Shown: piece after piece, positions 43,951 to 51,372 of the stretch
Numbering within the stretch: the stretch's first letter is position 1
How the letters are laid out: every line of letters begins with the position of its first letter
DNA from: CAVAVT01 sp963592185
Lineage (GTDB): Bacteria; Bacillota; Negativicutes; Selenomonadales; Selenomonadaceae
Length of the DNA: 64,000 bases
Reading direction: 5' to 3'
Assembly: GCA_963592185.1 (NCBI GenBank)
Contig: CAVAVT010000001.1
Span: 13,408 to 77,407, forward strand
The notes under the pieces: model-generated
What the model was told of the DNA's origin: nothing
Database searches by the model: none
The model's input: only the letters and a program-made list of their open reading frames with translations
Position numbers and translations under genes: made by a program

Positions 43951-44334
43951 ATGAAGGTTATTTCATCAGCCTACATGAAGCGCCTGATAAAAATATGGGG
44001 CATCCTGTTCATCATGGCTGCAATAAATTTTATTGCGGCGGAGCAATGGATTGGAATTCCTGCGTTTTTGGCAGGCGGAGTCACCGCCGGGCTGTTCTGG
44101 CTAATTACAGCTGAACGGCTTTGGCGAAGTGCAAACATGGGCACAGCAAAGGGAAAGCAGCATATGCTCATTGGTTTTATCCTGAGACTTCTGATGATGC
44201 TGCTGGTATTTGCAGCTGCGATTAATGCGTCAGGGCTTATTTTCGGAGCTGTTGTCAGCGGTTTTCTCAGTCTGTACCTGCTGGCTTTGCTGCTGCTCAT
44301 CCTAGGGAATCTCCGCAAAGCTTTTGATGGCTGA
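43951..44334 (+). CDS. atpI: ATP synthase subunit I
   Basis: The 127-residue protein has four hydrophobic segments (LFIMAAINFIAAEQWIGIPA; FLAGGVTAGLFWLITAERLW; MLIGFILRLLMMLLVFAAAI; GAVVSGFLSLYLLALLLLIL), the layout of ATP synthase protein I, an assembly factor for the c ring. It comes directly before atpB. GGAGGAGGAG precedes the ATG. The 230 bases upstream contain an inverted repeat GGCAG/CTGCC at about 43905-43940 next to the ribosome-binding site and no convincing promoter. Confidence 0.85.
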   Translation: MKVISSAYMKRLIKIWGILFIMAAINFIAAEQWIGIPAFLAGGVTAGLFWLITAERLWRSANMGTAKGKQHMLIGFILRLLMMLLVFAAAINASGLIFGAVVSGFLSLYLLALLLLILGNLRKAFDG

Positions 44335-44415
44335 TGTGAGTGGCGAAGAATCGTCATTGAGGGCGGAGCGCCGTGAGGCACGCTGCTTTATCAAGGAATG
44401 AAGGAGGTAAAATCA

Positions 44416-45084
44416 ATGCATGAAATTGGTGTTCGCGAGGTTGTGGAATTCGCGGGCTTTCAATTCAACATCGAAACCTTGATTATGACATGGATATCCA
44501 TGGCGGTGGTATTGCTTATAGCCATTTTGGCAACACGTAATCTGTCACTTGTTCCAAAAGGATGGCAGAATGTTGTTGAAATGATAGTAACATCCCTTCA
44601 TAGTCAGATTGATGCGAATATGGGCCCAAAAGGGCGCAATTTTGCCCCACTTATTATTACACTGTTCATGTTTCTGTTGGTTTCCAACTGGCTTGGCCTG
44701 GTTCCAACCATGGCTTCCCCTACCAATGACTTGAACACCACATTGGGTCTGGCACTGTTCATAATTGTTCTAATGCATATTTCCGGTCTGTATTACAAGG
44801 GCGGCAATTACATCAAGCATTTCTTTCAGCCGGTGTCAGTATTTGTGATTATTAATGCTATTGAGGAATTGGCAAAACCAATTACGTTGGCATTCCGTCT
44901 ATTCGGCAACATTCTTGCAGGTGAGATTCTCATCATCATACTGCTGAAGCTGGTGCCTATATGGATGCCGATACCGAGTGTTCTGTGGCTCGCCTTCAGT
45001 ATTTTTATCGGCGGAGTTCAGGCATTCATTTTCACGATGCTTTCCATTGCATATATCGGTGGAGCAATACGTAACAGTCATTGA
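44416..45084 (+). CDS. atpB: ATP synthase F0 subunit a
   Basis: This 222-residue membrane protein forms the ion half-channels of F0. The essential Arg lies in KPITLAFRLFGNILAGEIL, and the FIGGVQAFIFTMLSIAYI segment is the conserved C-terminal helix. Earlier helices include FAPLIITLFMFLLVSNWLGL. ATG at 44416 has AAGGAGG upstream, whereas the first codon of the open frame (44398) lies before this site. The gene overlaps the region leading into atpE and is part of the atpBEFHAGDC order. Confidence 0.95.
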   Translation: MHEIGVREVVEFAGFQFNIETLIMTWISMAVVLLIAILATRNLSLVPKGWQNVVEMIVTSLHSQIDANMGPKGRNFAPLIITLFMFLLVSNWLGLVPTMASPTNDLNTTLGLALFIIVLMHISGLYYKGGNYIKHFFQPVSVFVIINAIEELAKPITLAFRLFGNILAGEILIIILLKLVPIWMPIPSVLWLAFSIFIGGVQAFIFTMLSIAYIGGAIRNSH

Positions 45085-45122
45085 TTTTGATTAATTTATT
45101 GTCTTTAAGGAGGATTTTTTAC

Positions 45123-45374
45123 ATGGAAAACGCAATTATGGTAGCTGCTGCTTTAATCGGTGCAGGTCTCTGCATGGGTCTTGCTGCAATCGGAGCAGGT
45201 CTTGGTGATGGTCTCGTAACTTCTCATTTCATCGATGGTATCAGCCGTCAGCCGGAAGCAAAGGATACTCTTTTCACCAACACCCTTATTTCCGTTGGTC
45301 TGATCGAGGCAATGGCAATCATCGCAACAGTTATTGCACTGATCATGCTCTATGCTAACCCACTTATCAAGTAA
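45123..45374 (+). CDS. atpE: ATP synthase F0 subunit c
   Basis: This 83-residue hairpin of two membrane helices joined by the polar loop SRQPEAK forms the rotor ring. The ion-binding carboxylate is Glu62 in GLIEAMAIIATVIAL. The position equal to Gln32 of the Na+-binding Propionigenium c subunit is Asp29 here (GAGLGDGLV). The Ser that follows Glu in classic Na+ rings is Ala63. So the ring has two carboxylates near the ion site; H+ or Na+ coupling cannot be decided. ATG 45123 follows AAGGAGG. Confidence 0.95.
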   Translation: MENAIMVAAALIGAGLCMGLAAIGAGLGDGLVTSHFIDGISRQPEAKDTLFTNTLISVGLIEAMAIIATVIALIMLYANPLIK

Positions 45375-45416
45375 TAGTGCTGCAGTCAGCATTTTAAGTA
45401 AGGGGAGGTATAGCAA

Positions 45417-45920
45417 TTGATAGATTTAAATGCGACATTCTTTGCGCAGATTCTCAACTTCCTAATCCTCGTTGCACTCCTTAGATATTTCTGCTACAAG
45501 CCGGTTGTACGTATGCTTAAGGCACGCCAGGACCGTATTGCAGAGAGTATAGAAAAGGCTGATGCCGATGCGGCTGAGGCTGAGAAGCTTCTTGAGGAAA
45601 ACAGGGCAAAGCTTGCCCAGGCAGGAGCGGAGGCTCAGAGCATTACTGACCGTGCCGAGCAGCGTGCACGTGCAGAGCGTGAGGCATCCATTGCCGAAAC
45701 CAGGAAGGATATAGAGAAGCTGAAGAAGGCTGCCGAAGCAGAGATTCAGCGCGAGCGCGAGCGTGCAGAGGAGAATCTCCGTGCCCAGGTTGTCCAGCTT
45801 TCTATGGAGGCTGCTGGCAAGGTTATATCTAAAAATCTTGATTCGGAGGAAAATGAGAAGATCATTAATGACTTCATCAATAATCTGGACAAGAGCAAGC
45901 TTGGTGATTTGTCATGTTAA
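45417..45920 (+). CDS. atpF: ATP synthase F0 subunit b
   Basis: The 167-residue protein has one N-terminal membrane helix (FFAQILNFLILVALLRYF) and a long charged helix (QDRIAESIEKADADAAEAEK onward) that forms the peripheral stalk linking F0 to F1. TTG start with GGGGAGG upstream. Its end overlaps the start of atpH by 7 bases, indicating coupling. Confidence 0.95.
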   Translation: MIDLNATFFAQILNFLILVALLRYFCYKPVVRMLKARQDRIAESIEKADADAAEAEKLLEENRAKLAQAGAEAQSITDRAEQRARAEREASIAETRKDIEKLKKAAEAEIQRERERAEENLRAQVVQLSMEAAGKVISKNLDSEENEKIINDFINNLDKSKLGDLSC

Positions 45921-46456
45921 ATCTTCAGCTTGCGCGCAAATACGCCAAGGCTATCTTTGAGATTGCCAGAGACGAAAATAAGCTTGATGAATATGGCGAG
46001 GAGCTGGCGCTGGCTGGCAGGCTGGTGGCAGAACATCCCGAGCTTCGTGCTTTCCTGGGTAACCCCAAGGTTCAGCGTGAAGACAAGAAGGATATCCTCA
46101 GTAAGCTGTTAAAGGACGATTTGTCCAAGATGACTTACAATTTTATAATGCTTTTGGTGGACAAGAGACGTGACAGCCTCATTGAGGCAATCAGCCACGA
46201 GTACATGCTTCTCTCCAACAAGGAGCAGGGCATTGTAATAGCAGATGTCACCGAAGCATTCCCGATGACCGGTTCCCAGGAGGAACGCCTGAAGCAGAAA
46301 CTGGAAGAAATCACTGAAAAGACCGTACAGATAAGACACCATATTGATGAGCGCATTATCGGCGGAGTGATTGTCCAGATGGGCGATAAGCGTATCGATG
46401 GAAGTGTAGCCGGCCAGATGCAGAGCTTGAAAAAGCAGCTGCTGGCAAGTATGTAA
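45914..46456 (+). CDS. atpH: ATP synthase F1 subunit delta
   Basis: The 180-residue protein begins LQLARKYAKAIFEIARDENK, the conserved delta/OSCP start, and ends with the RIDGSVAGQMQSLKKQLLAS segment typical of the C-terminal domain. It sits at the top of F1 and binds subunit b. It lies in the canonical order between atpF and atpA. Confidence 0.95.
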   Translation: MLNLQLARKYAKAIFEIARDENKLDEYGEELALAGRLVAEHPELRAFLGNPKVQREDKKDILSKLLKDDLSKMTYNFIMLLVDKRRDSLIEAISHEYMLLSNKEQGIVIADVTEAFPMTGSQEERLKQKLEEITEKTVQIRHHIDERIIGGVIVQMGDKRIDGSVAGQMQSLKKQLLASM

Positions 46457-46479
46457 GAAAATTGGGGTGACAGCGAAGT

Positions 46480-48006
46480 ATGAAAATGAATCCGGAAGAA
46501 ATAACATCCATCATCAAGAATCAGATTCAGAATTACGACGTTGATCTGAATATTGATGAGACCGGTACTGTTATAGAGATCGGTGACGGCATCGCCCATA
46601 TCCATGGACTTTCAAAGGCTATGGCAGGCGAGCTTCTCGATTTCGGAAATGATGTATATGGTTTGGTCCTGAACCTTGAGCAGGACAATGTAGGTGCCGT
46701 TATCCTTGGTGGCGATACAGCCATTGAGGAGGGAGACACCGTTAAGCGCACCGGCAAAATCATGCAGGTGCCTGTTGGCGAAGCAATGATCGGCCGTGTT
46801 GTAGACGCACTGGGCCGTCCTATCGATGGCAAGGGTGCAATCAACGCAACTGAGTATCGTCCTGTTGAGTACAATGCTCCTGGTATTGCAGACCGCAAGT
46901 CTGTACATGAGCCGCTTCAGACCGGTATCAAGGCAATCGATGCACTGGTTCCTATCGGACGTGGACAGCGTGAGCTTATCATCGGCGACCGTGGTACAGG
47001 AAAGACAGCTATTGCTGTAGATACCATTTTGAACCAGAAGGGTCAGAACTGTATCTGCGTATACGTAGCAATCGGCCAGAAGGCTTCCACCGTAGCACGT
47101 GTTGTTAAGACTTTTGAAGACAATGGTGCAATGGATTACACTATCGTAGTTGCTGCAACAGCTTCTGACAGCTCACCGCTGCAGTATCTGGCTCCTTATG
47201 CCGGTGTTGCAATGGCTGAGTATTTCATGTACAAGGGCAAACATGCACTCTGTGTGTATGATGACCTTTCAAAGCATGCGGCAGCATATCGTGCAATGTC
47301 CCTGCTTCTCCGCAGACCGCCAGGACGTGAGGCGTACCCTGGTGATGTATTCTACTTACATTCCAGACTTTTGGAGCGTGCCGCAAAGCTCTCCGATGAG
47401 CTGGGGGGCGGTTCTATCACCGCACTGCCAATCATCGAGACTTTGGCTGGCGACCTTTCAGGATACATTCCTACAAATGTAATTTCCATTACAGATGGTC
47501 AGATTATGCTTGAGACCGATGCATTCAACTCAGGTATCCGTCCGGCAATCAATGTAGGTCTTTCCGTATCCCGTGTAGGTGGCAGCGCACAGATTAAGGC
47601 AATGAAGCAGGTTGCTGGTACAATGCGTCTGGATCTGGCTCAGTATCGAGAGCTGGCGGCATTCTCCCAGTTTGCATCCGACCTTGATAAGGATACCAAG
47701 GAGCAGCTGGACCGTGGTGCCCGCATGGTTGAGACTCTGAAGCAGCCTCAGTACAGCCCACTTCTGGTTCAGGACCAGGTGCTTATCGTTTACACCGCTG
47801 TACACGGCTACCTGTCTGATATTCCTGTCAGCAAGGTCGTTGCATTCCAGAATGACTTTATCAGATTCATGCAGACTACTCATGATGAAATCCGTCAGGA
47901 AATCATCGACAAGAAGAAGCTGGATGATGAATTGGAAAAGAAGATTTCTGCAGCTATCGAGGAGTTCAAGAAGCAGAGCTCCTATGTGGAGAGTGAGCAG
48001 GCATAA
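46480..48006 (+). CDS. atpA: ATP synthase F1 subunit alpha
   Basis: The 508-residue protein carries the non-catalytic nucleotide site: P-loop GDRGTGKTAIAVDTILNQKG, and the signature AGDLSGYIPTNVISITDGQI followed by PAINVGLSVSRVGGSAQ. The N-terminal beta-barrel (IGDGIAHIHGLSKAMAGELL) and C-terminal helical bundle are complete. The usual alpha P-loop is GDRQTGKT; here Gln is Gly. Start ATG 46480 follows TTGGGGTGA; a second ATG lies two codons later. Confidence 0.97.
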   Translation: MKMNPEEITSIIKNQIQNYDVDLNIDETGTVIEIGDGIAHIHGLSKAMAGELLDFGNDVYGLVLNLEQDNVGAVILGGDTAIEEGDTVKRTGKIMQVPVGEAMIGRVVDALGRPIDGKGAINATEYRPVEYNAPGIADRKSVHEPLQTGIKAIDALVPIGRGQRELIIGDRGTGKTAIAVDTILNQKGQNCICVYVAIGQKASTVARVVKTFEDNGAMDYTIVVAATASDSSPLQYLAPYAGVAMAEYFMYKGKHALCVYDDLSKHAAAYRAMSLLLRRPPGREAYPGDVFYLHSRLLERAAKLSDELGGGSITALPIIETLAGDLSGYIPTNVISITDGQIMLETDAFNSGIRPAINVGLSVSRVGGSAQIKAMKQVAGTMRLDLAQYRELAAFSQFASDLDKDTKEQLDRGARMVETLKQPQYSPLLVQDQVLIVYTAVHGYLSDIPVSKVVAFQNDFIRFMQTTHDEIRQEIIDKKKLDDELEKKISAAIEEFKKQSSYVESEQA

Positions 48007-48025
48007 GGCAGCGAGGTGAGAAAAT

Positions 48026-48889
48026 TTGGCAAGCTTACAAGATATACGCCGACGCATAAAGAGTGTACAGAGCACTCAGAAAATCACCAGGGCCATGAAC
48101 ATGGTTGCTGCTGCTCATCTGCGCCGTGCTCAGGCTGCTGCCAAAGCCAATGAACCTTATGCCATGAAAATGGCTGAGGTGGTGAACCAGATTGCCAGCA
48201 ATGCAGGTGATTTTTCACATCCGCTTTTAAAGCAGCATGAGGATGGGAAGGTTCTCTATCTGGTTATGGCTGCAGACAAGGGCCTGGCAGGTGCTTATTC
48301 CAGCAATGTGTTTAAGGAAACACAGAGCCATATTCCGACTCCAGCTGATGCAGCTGTTATTACTGTCGGACGTAAGACCAAGGAATTTTTCAAGAACCGC
48401 CAGTATGAAATCGTTGAAAGCTACATCGGCATCAGCGAGCGTCCGGCCTTTGAACATGCAAGAGAGATTGCAGACAAGCTTATCAATCTGTACAGCAGCG
48501 GTGAATATAAAGAAATTTACATGGTTTATTCCGTATTCAAGTCAGCTATCAGCTGCATCCCAGTAAGGGTACAGCTCCTTCCTTTCAAGGATATGGGCGT
48601 GGCTGAAGGTACGGAAAAGGAAGGTTTGAGGGCTGAGTATATTTACGAGCCTTCAGCGGCCGATGTGCTGGGCTATCTCCTTCCTCAGTATTTGGTAACA
48701 ACAATATATGCAGCACTTCTGCAGGCTTCCGCCAGTGAGCTGAGTTCCCGTATGAATGCCATGAGCAATGCAACGGACAATGCCGAGGAACTGCTCAAAA
48801 AGCTGGATCTGCACTACAACAAGGTTCGTCAGGCAGGCATTACCAGCGAGATTACAGAAATCGTTGGTGGTGCGGAAGCACTGAAGTAA
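48026..48889 (+). CDS. atpG: ATP synthase F1 subunit gamma
   Basis: The 287-residue central shaft protein has the conserved N-terminal coiled coil (LQDIRRRIKSVQSTQKITRAMNMVAA begins the protein) and C-terminal coiled coil (SELSSRMNAMSNATDNAEEL), with VMAADKGLAGAYSSNVFKE in the middle domain. TTG start with GCGAGGTGAG upstream. It follows atpA after 19 bases. Confidence 0.96.
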   Translation: MASLQDIRRRIKSVQSTQKITRAMNMVAAAHLRRAQAAAKANEPYAMKMAEVVNQIASNAGDFSHPLLKQHEDGKVLYLVMAADKGLAGAYSSNVFKETQSHIPTPADAAVITVGRKTKEFFKNRQYEIVESYIGISERPAFEHAREIADKLINLYSSGEYKEIYMVYSVFKSAISCIPVRVQLLPFKDMGVAEGTEKEGLRAEYIYEPSAADVLGYLLPQYLVTTIYAALLQASASELSSRMNAMSNATDNAEELLKKLDLHYNKVRQAGITSEITEIVGGAEALK

Positions 48890-48901
48890 GGAGGTTTAGC
48901 A

Positions 48902-50314
48902 TTGGCTAAGGGTAAAATAGTACAGGTTATTGGACCTGTCGTAGATATTGAATTCCCGGCAGGCGAGCTGCCGAGAATCCTTAACGCAGTCACCGTAAAG
49001 GGCAAGTCCGGAGATTTGGATATTGACCTGGTGGTTGAGGTTATGCAGCACTTGGGAGACAGCGTTACCCGCTGTATCTCCATGAGCTCCACCGACGGAC
49101 TTGTCCGTGGAATGGAGGCTGAGGATACCGGCGCACCTATTACCGTTCCCGTTGGACCGGAATGCCTGGGCCGTGTATTCAACGTACTTGGACAGACAGT
49201 AGACCATAATCCTGCTCCGGTAGGAAACAAGGAAGCATGGCCTATTCATCGTGAGGCTCCTAAGTTCGATGAGCAGGAAACATCCACTCAGATTCTTGAA
49301 ACCGGTATCAAGGTAGTTGACCTTATTGCTCCGTATTCCCGTGGTGGTAAAATCGGCTTGTTCGGTGGTGCAGGTGTAGGTAAGACAGTTCTTATCATGG
49401 AGCTTATCCACAACATCGCAACACAGCACGGCGGTTATTCCGTATTCGCAGGTGTCGGCGAGCGTACCCGTGAGGGTAATGACCTTTGGTCCGAAATGAC
49501 CGAGTCCGGAGTTATCGACAAGACCGCTCTGGTATACGGTCAGATGAACGAGCCGCCTGGAGCACGTATGCGTGTTGCTCTTACTGGTTTGACCATGGCG
49601 GAGTACTTCCGTGATGTTGAGGGCCAGGACGTGCTTCTCTTCATCGATAACATTTTCCGTTTCATTCAGGCAGGTTCCGAGGTTTCCGCACTGCTGGGCA
49701 GAATGCCTTCAGCGGTTGGTTACCAGCCTACTCTGAATACAGATATAGGTGCTCTTCAGGAGCGTATTACTTCCACCAAGAAGGGTTCTATCACTTCTGT
49801 ACAGGCTGTATACGTACCTGCGGATGACCTTACAGACCCGGCTCCGGCAGGAACATTTGCACACTTGGATGCAACCACCGTTCTTTCCCGTCAGATTGCA
49901 GAGCTGGGTATTTATCCCGCTGTGGATCCGCTGGATTCCACATCCCGTATCCTTGATCCGAACATTATCGGCGAGGAGCATTATCAGGTAGCCCGTGGTG
50001 TGCAGTCCGTTCTCCAGAAGTACAAGGAGCTGCAGGATATCATCGCAATACTTGGTATGGAAGAACTTTCCGATGAGGATAAGATGACAGTAGCACGTGC
50101 ACGTAAGATACAGCGTTTCCTGTCTCAGCCGTTTGCTGTTGCTGAGCAGTTCACCGGTACTCCGGGTGCTTATGTACATCTGCGTGATACTATCCGTGGA
50201 TTCAAGGAGATTCTCGAAGGCAAGTACGATGACCTTCCAGAGGCAGCCTTCTACATGGTAGGCAGCATTGAGGAAGTCGTTGAAAAGGCTGAGAAGATGA
50301 AAAAGGAGGGATGA
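48902..50314 (+). CDS. atpD: ATP synthase F1 subunit beta
   Basis: The 470-residue catalytic subunit has P-loop GLFGGAGVGKTVLIMELIHN, the catalytic Glu in VGERTREGNDL, Walker B VLLFIDNIFRF, the signature SAVGYQPTLNTDIGALQERI and the DELSEED-type lever ELSDEDK. TTG start preceded by AAGGAGG. It converts rotation into ATP synthesis or the reverse. The next gene, atpC, starts 3 bases after its stop. Confidence 0.97.
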   Translation: MAKGKIVQVIGPVVDIEFPAGELPRILNAVTVKGKSGDLDIDLVVEVMQHLGDSVTRCISMSSTDGLVRGMEAEDTGAPITVPVGPECLGRVFNVLGQTVDHNPAPVGNKEAWPIHREAPKFDEQETSTQILETGIKVVDLIAPYSRGGKIGLFGGAGVGKTVLIMELIHNIATQHGGYSVFAGVGERTREGNDLWSEMTESGVIDKTALVYGQMNEPPGARMRVALTGLTMAEYFRDVEGQDVLLFIDNIFRFIQAGSEVSALLGRMPSAVGYQPTLNTDIGALQERITSTKKGSITSVQAVYVPADDLTDPAPAGTFAHLDATTVLSRQIAELGIYPAVDPLDSTSRILDPNIIGEEHYQVARGVQSVLQKYKELQDIIAILGMEELSDEDKMTVARARKIQRFLSQPFAVAEQFTGTPGAYVHLRDTIRGFKEILEGKYDDLPEAAFYMVGSIEEVVEKAEKMKKEG

Positions 50315-50317
50315 TCT

Positions 50318-50743
50318 GTGTCTACGATACAGCTCGATATTGTCTCTCCGGACAAGCTGGTATATTCTGACCAAATCGATATGCTCATCTGCCGTACAAC
50401 CGGCGGTGAGCTGGGAATTCTGCCGAAGCACACACATTTGGCAACAGGCCTCCTTTCCCATGCACTCCGCATAAAGAAGGATGGCTCTGAAAGCCTGATA
50501 GCTGTGTCGGGAGGATTTATGGAGGTTACTCCTGACAAGATTACGATTTTGGCATCAGCAGCCGAAACTCCTATTGAAATCGATATCAATCGTGCCCAGA
50601 GGGCATATGAGCGTGCTAAAAAGCGCCTTAATGATTTCAAAGCGAGTGAAGCTTCTTCCAGCGAAATTGATGCAGTTCGTGCAGAAAATGCACTGAGACG
50701 TGCAATGGCCCGTCTGCAGGCAACCAAGACAAAGTACGAATAA
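50318..50743 (+). CDS. atpC: ATP synthase F1 subunit epsilon
   Basis: The 141-residue protein has the N-terminal beta-sandwich (IQLDIVSPDKLVYSDQIDML; GELGILPKHTHLATGLL) and a C-terminal two-helix domain (NRAQRAYERAKKRLNDFKAS; AENALRRAMARLQATKTKY) that can brake ATP hydrolysis. GTG start 3 bases after atpD with AAAGGAGGGATGATCT upstream. It is the last gene of the operon. Confidence 0.95.
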   Translation: MSTIQLDIVSPDKLVYSDQIDMLICRTTGGELGILPKHTHLATGLLSHALRIKKDGSESLIAVSGGFMEVTPDKITILASAAETPIEIDINRAQRAYERAKKRLNDFKASEASSSEIDAVRAENALRRAMARLQATKTKYE

Positions 50744-50760
50744 GTGGCTGAAATAGCTGC

Positions 50761-50809
50761 AAAAAAGGGGATATTCTTCGGATTCGTGTCCGAGGAATAT
50801 CCCCTTTTT
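50761..50809. terminator. Bidirectional terminator between atpC and the minus-strand gene
   Basis: AAAAAGGGGATATTC-TTCGG pairs with CCGAGGAATATCCCCTTTTT across an 8-base loop. A-run and T-run flank both sides, so it can end atpC on the plus strand and the convergent gene on the minus strand. Confidence 0.93.
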
Positions 50810-50825
50810 GATTTACTCGATTCAG

Positions 50826-51161
50826 TTATTTTGCAAAAAAGTTAAGATATGTGGAATAACCAAACAGTCCGATGGTACTAACGCTTGTAACAAGGCTCAC
50901 CCAGGTAAGAATTCTGTGGGTGGACTCGGAAAACTCAGAATGACGGTTAATGTACACAATCACCATGGAAATCAGCAAGGTGGCATACATTGCCAGACCG
51001 ATGGCGTCCAGATTCTGATATCCCATGCCCATTACAAACACAGTCAGTGCAATAAGAATAAGCAGCATTCTGTCTCTTGGAGCCTTAGGTTTTAAATCAC
51101 TCTTTTTCTTGCCGTAGTCCGGTTCTACCTTGCGGCGAATTTTTTTTGACTCTCTTGCCAT
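50826..51161 (-). CDS. Small three-helix membrane protein of unknown function
   Basis: I do not recognise this 111-residue protein. A basic N-terminus (MARESKKIRRKVEPDYGKKK) is followed by three predicted membrane helices (MLLILIALTVFVMGMGY; AIGLAMYATLLISMVIVYI; TWVSLVTSVSTIGLFGYSTY). On the minus strand, ATG at 51161 follows AAAGGGGTAGTG; the longer open frame to 51284 would run through its own promoter region. It is the only minus-strand protein gene in the window and converges on atpC. A -10-like TATAAT at 51231-51226 lies upstream. Confidence 0.72.
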   Translation of the reverse strand: MARESKKIRRKVEPDYGKKKSDLKPKAPRDRMLLILIALTVFVMGMGYQNLDAIGLAMYATLLISMVIVYINRHSEFSESTHRILTWVSLVTSVSTIGLFGYSTYLNFFAK

Positions 51162-51225
51162 ATATATATCACTACCCCTTTGGAGATTTGCCATTATTCG
51201 GCAACTTTTCAGATTATGTGTATAT

Positions 51226-51231
51226 ATTATA
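51226..51231 (-). promoter_or_regulatory. Possible -10 box for the minus-strand membrane protein gene
   Basis: TATAAT read on the minus strand, about 65 bases before the start at 51161. No good -35 box is visible at the right distance, so this is a weak call. Confidence 0.35.
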
Positions 51232-51372
51232 ACATAATTGTACATAAGGAAAAAGGAATAACGGCATTCTGTAACGAAATACATAATAACTGTAAACTTA
51301 TCTGTCTGAATGTGGATTGACTGGGCAATAATGTGCCTAATGAACGGTTATGACATAGGGGTTGATTTTAAA

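Noticed and set aside
50808..51095. Plus-strand frame opposite the small membrane protein
   Set aside because: It overlaps a minus-strand gene with better start and helices, and its translation is low in hydrophobic order and unlike any protein.
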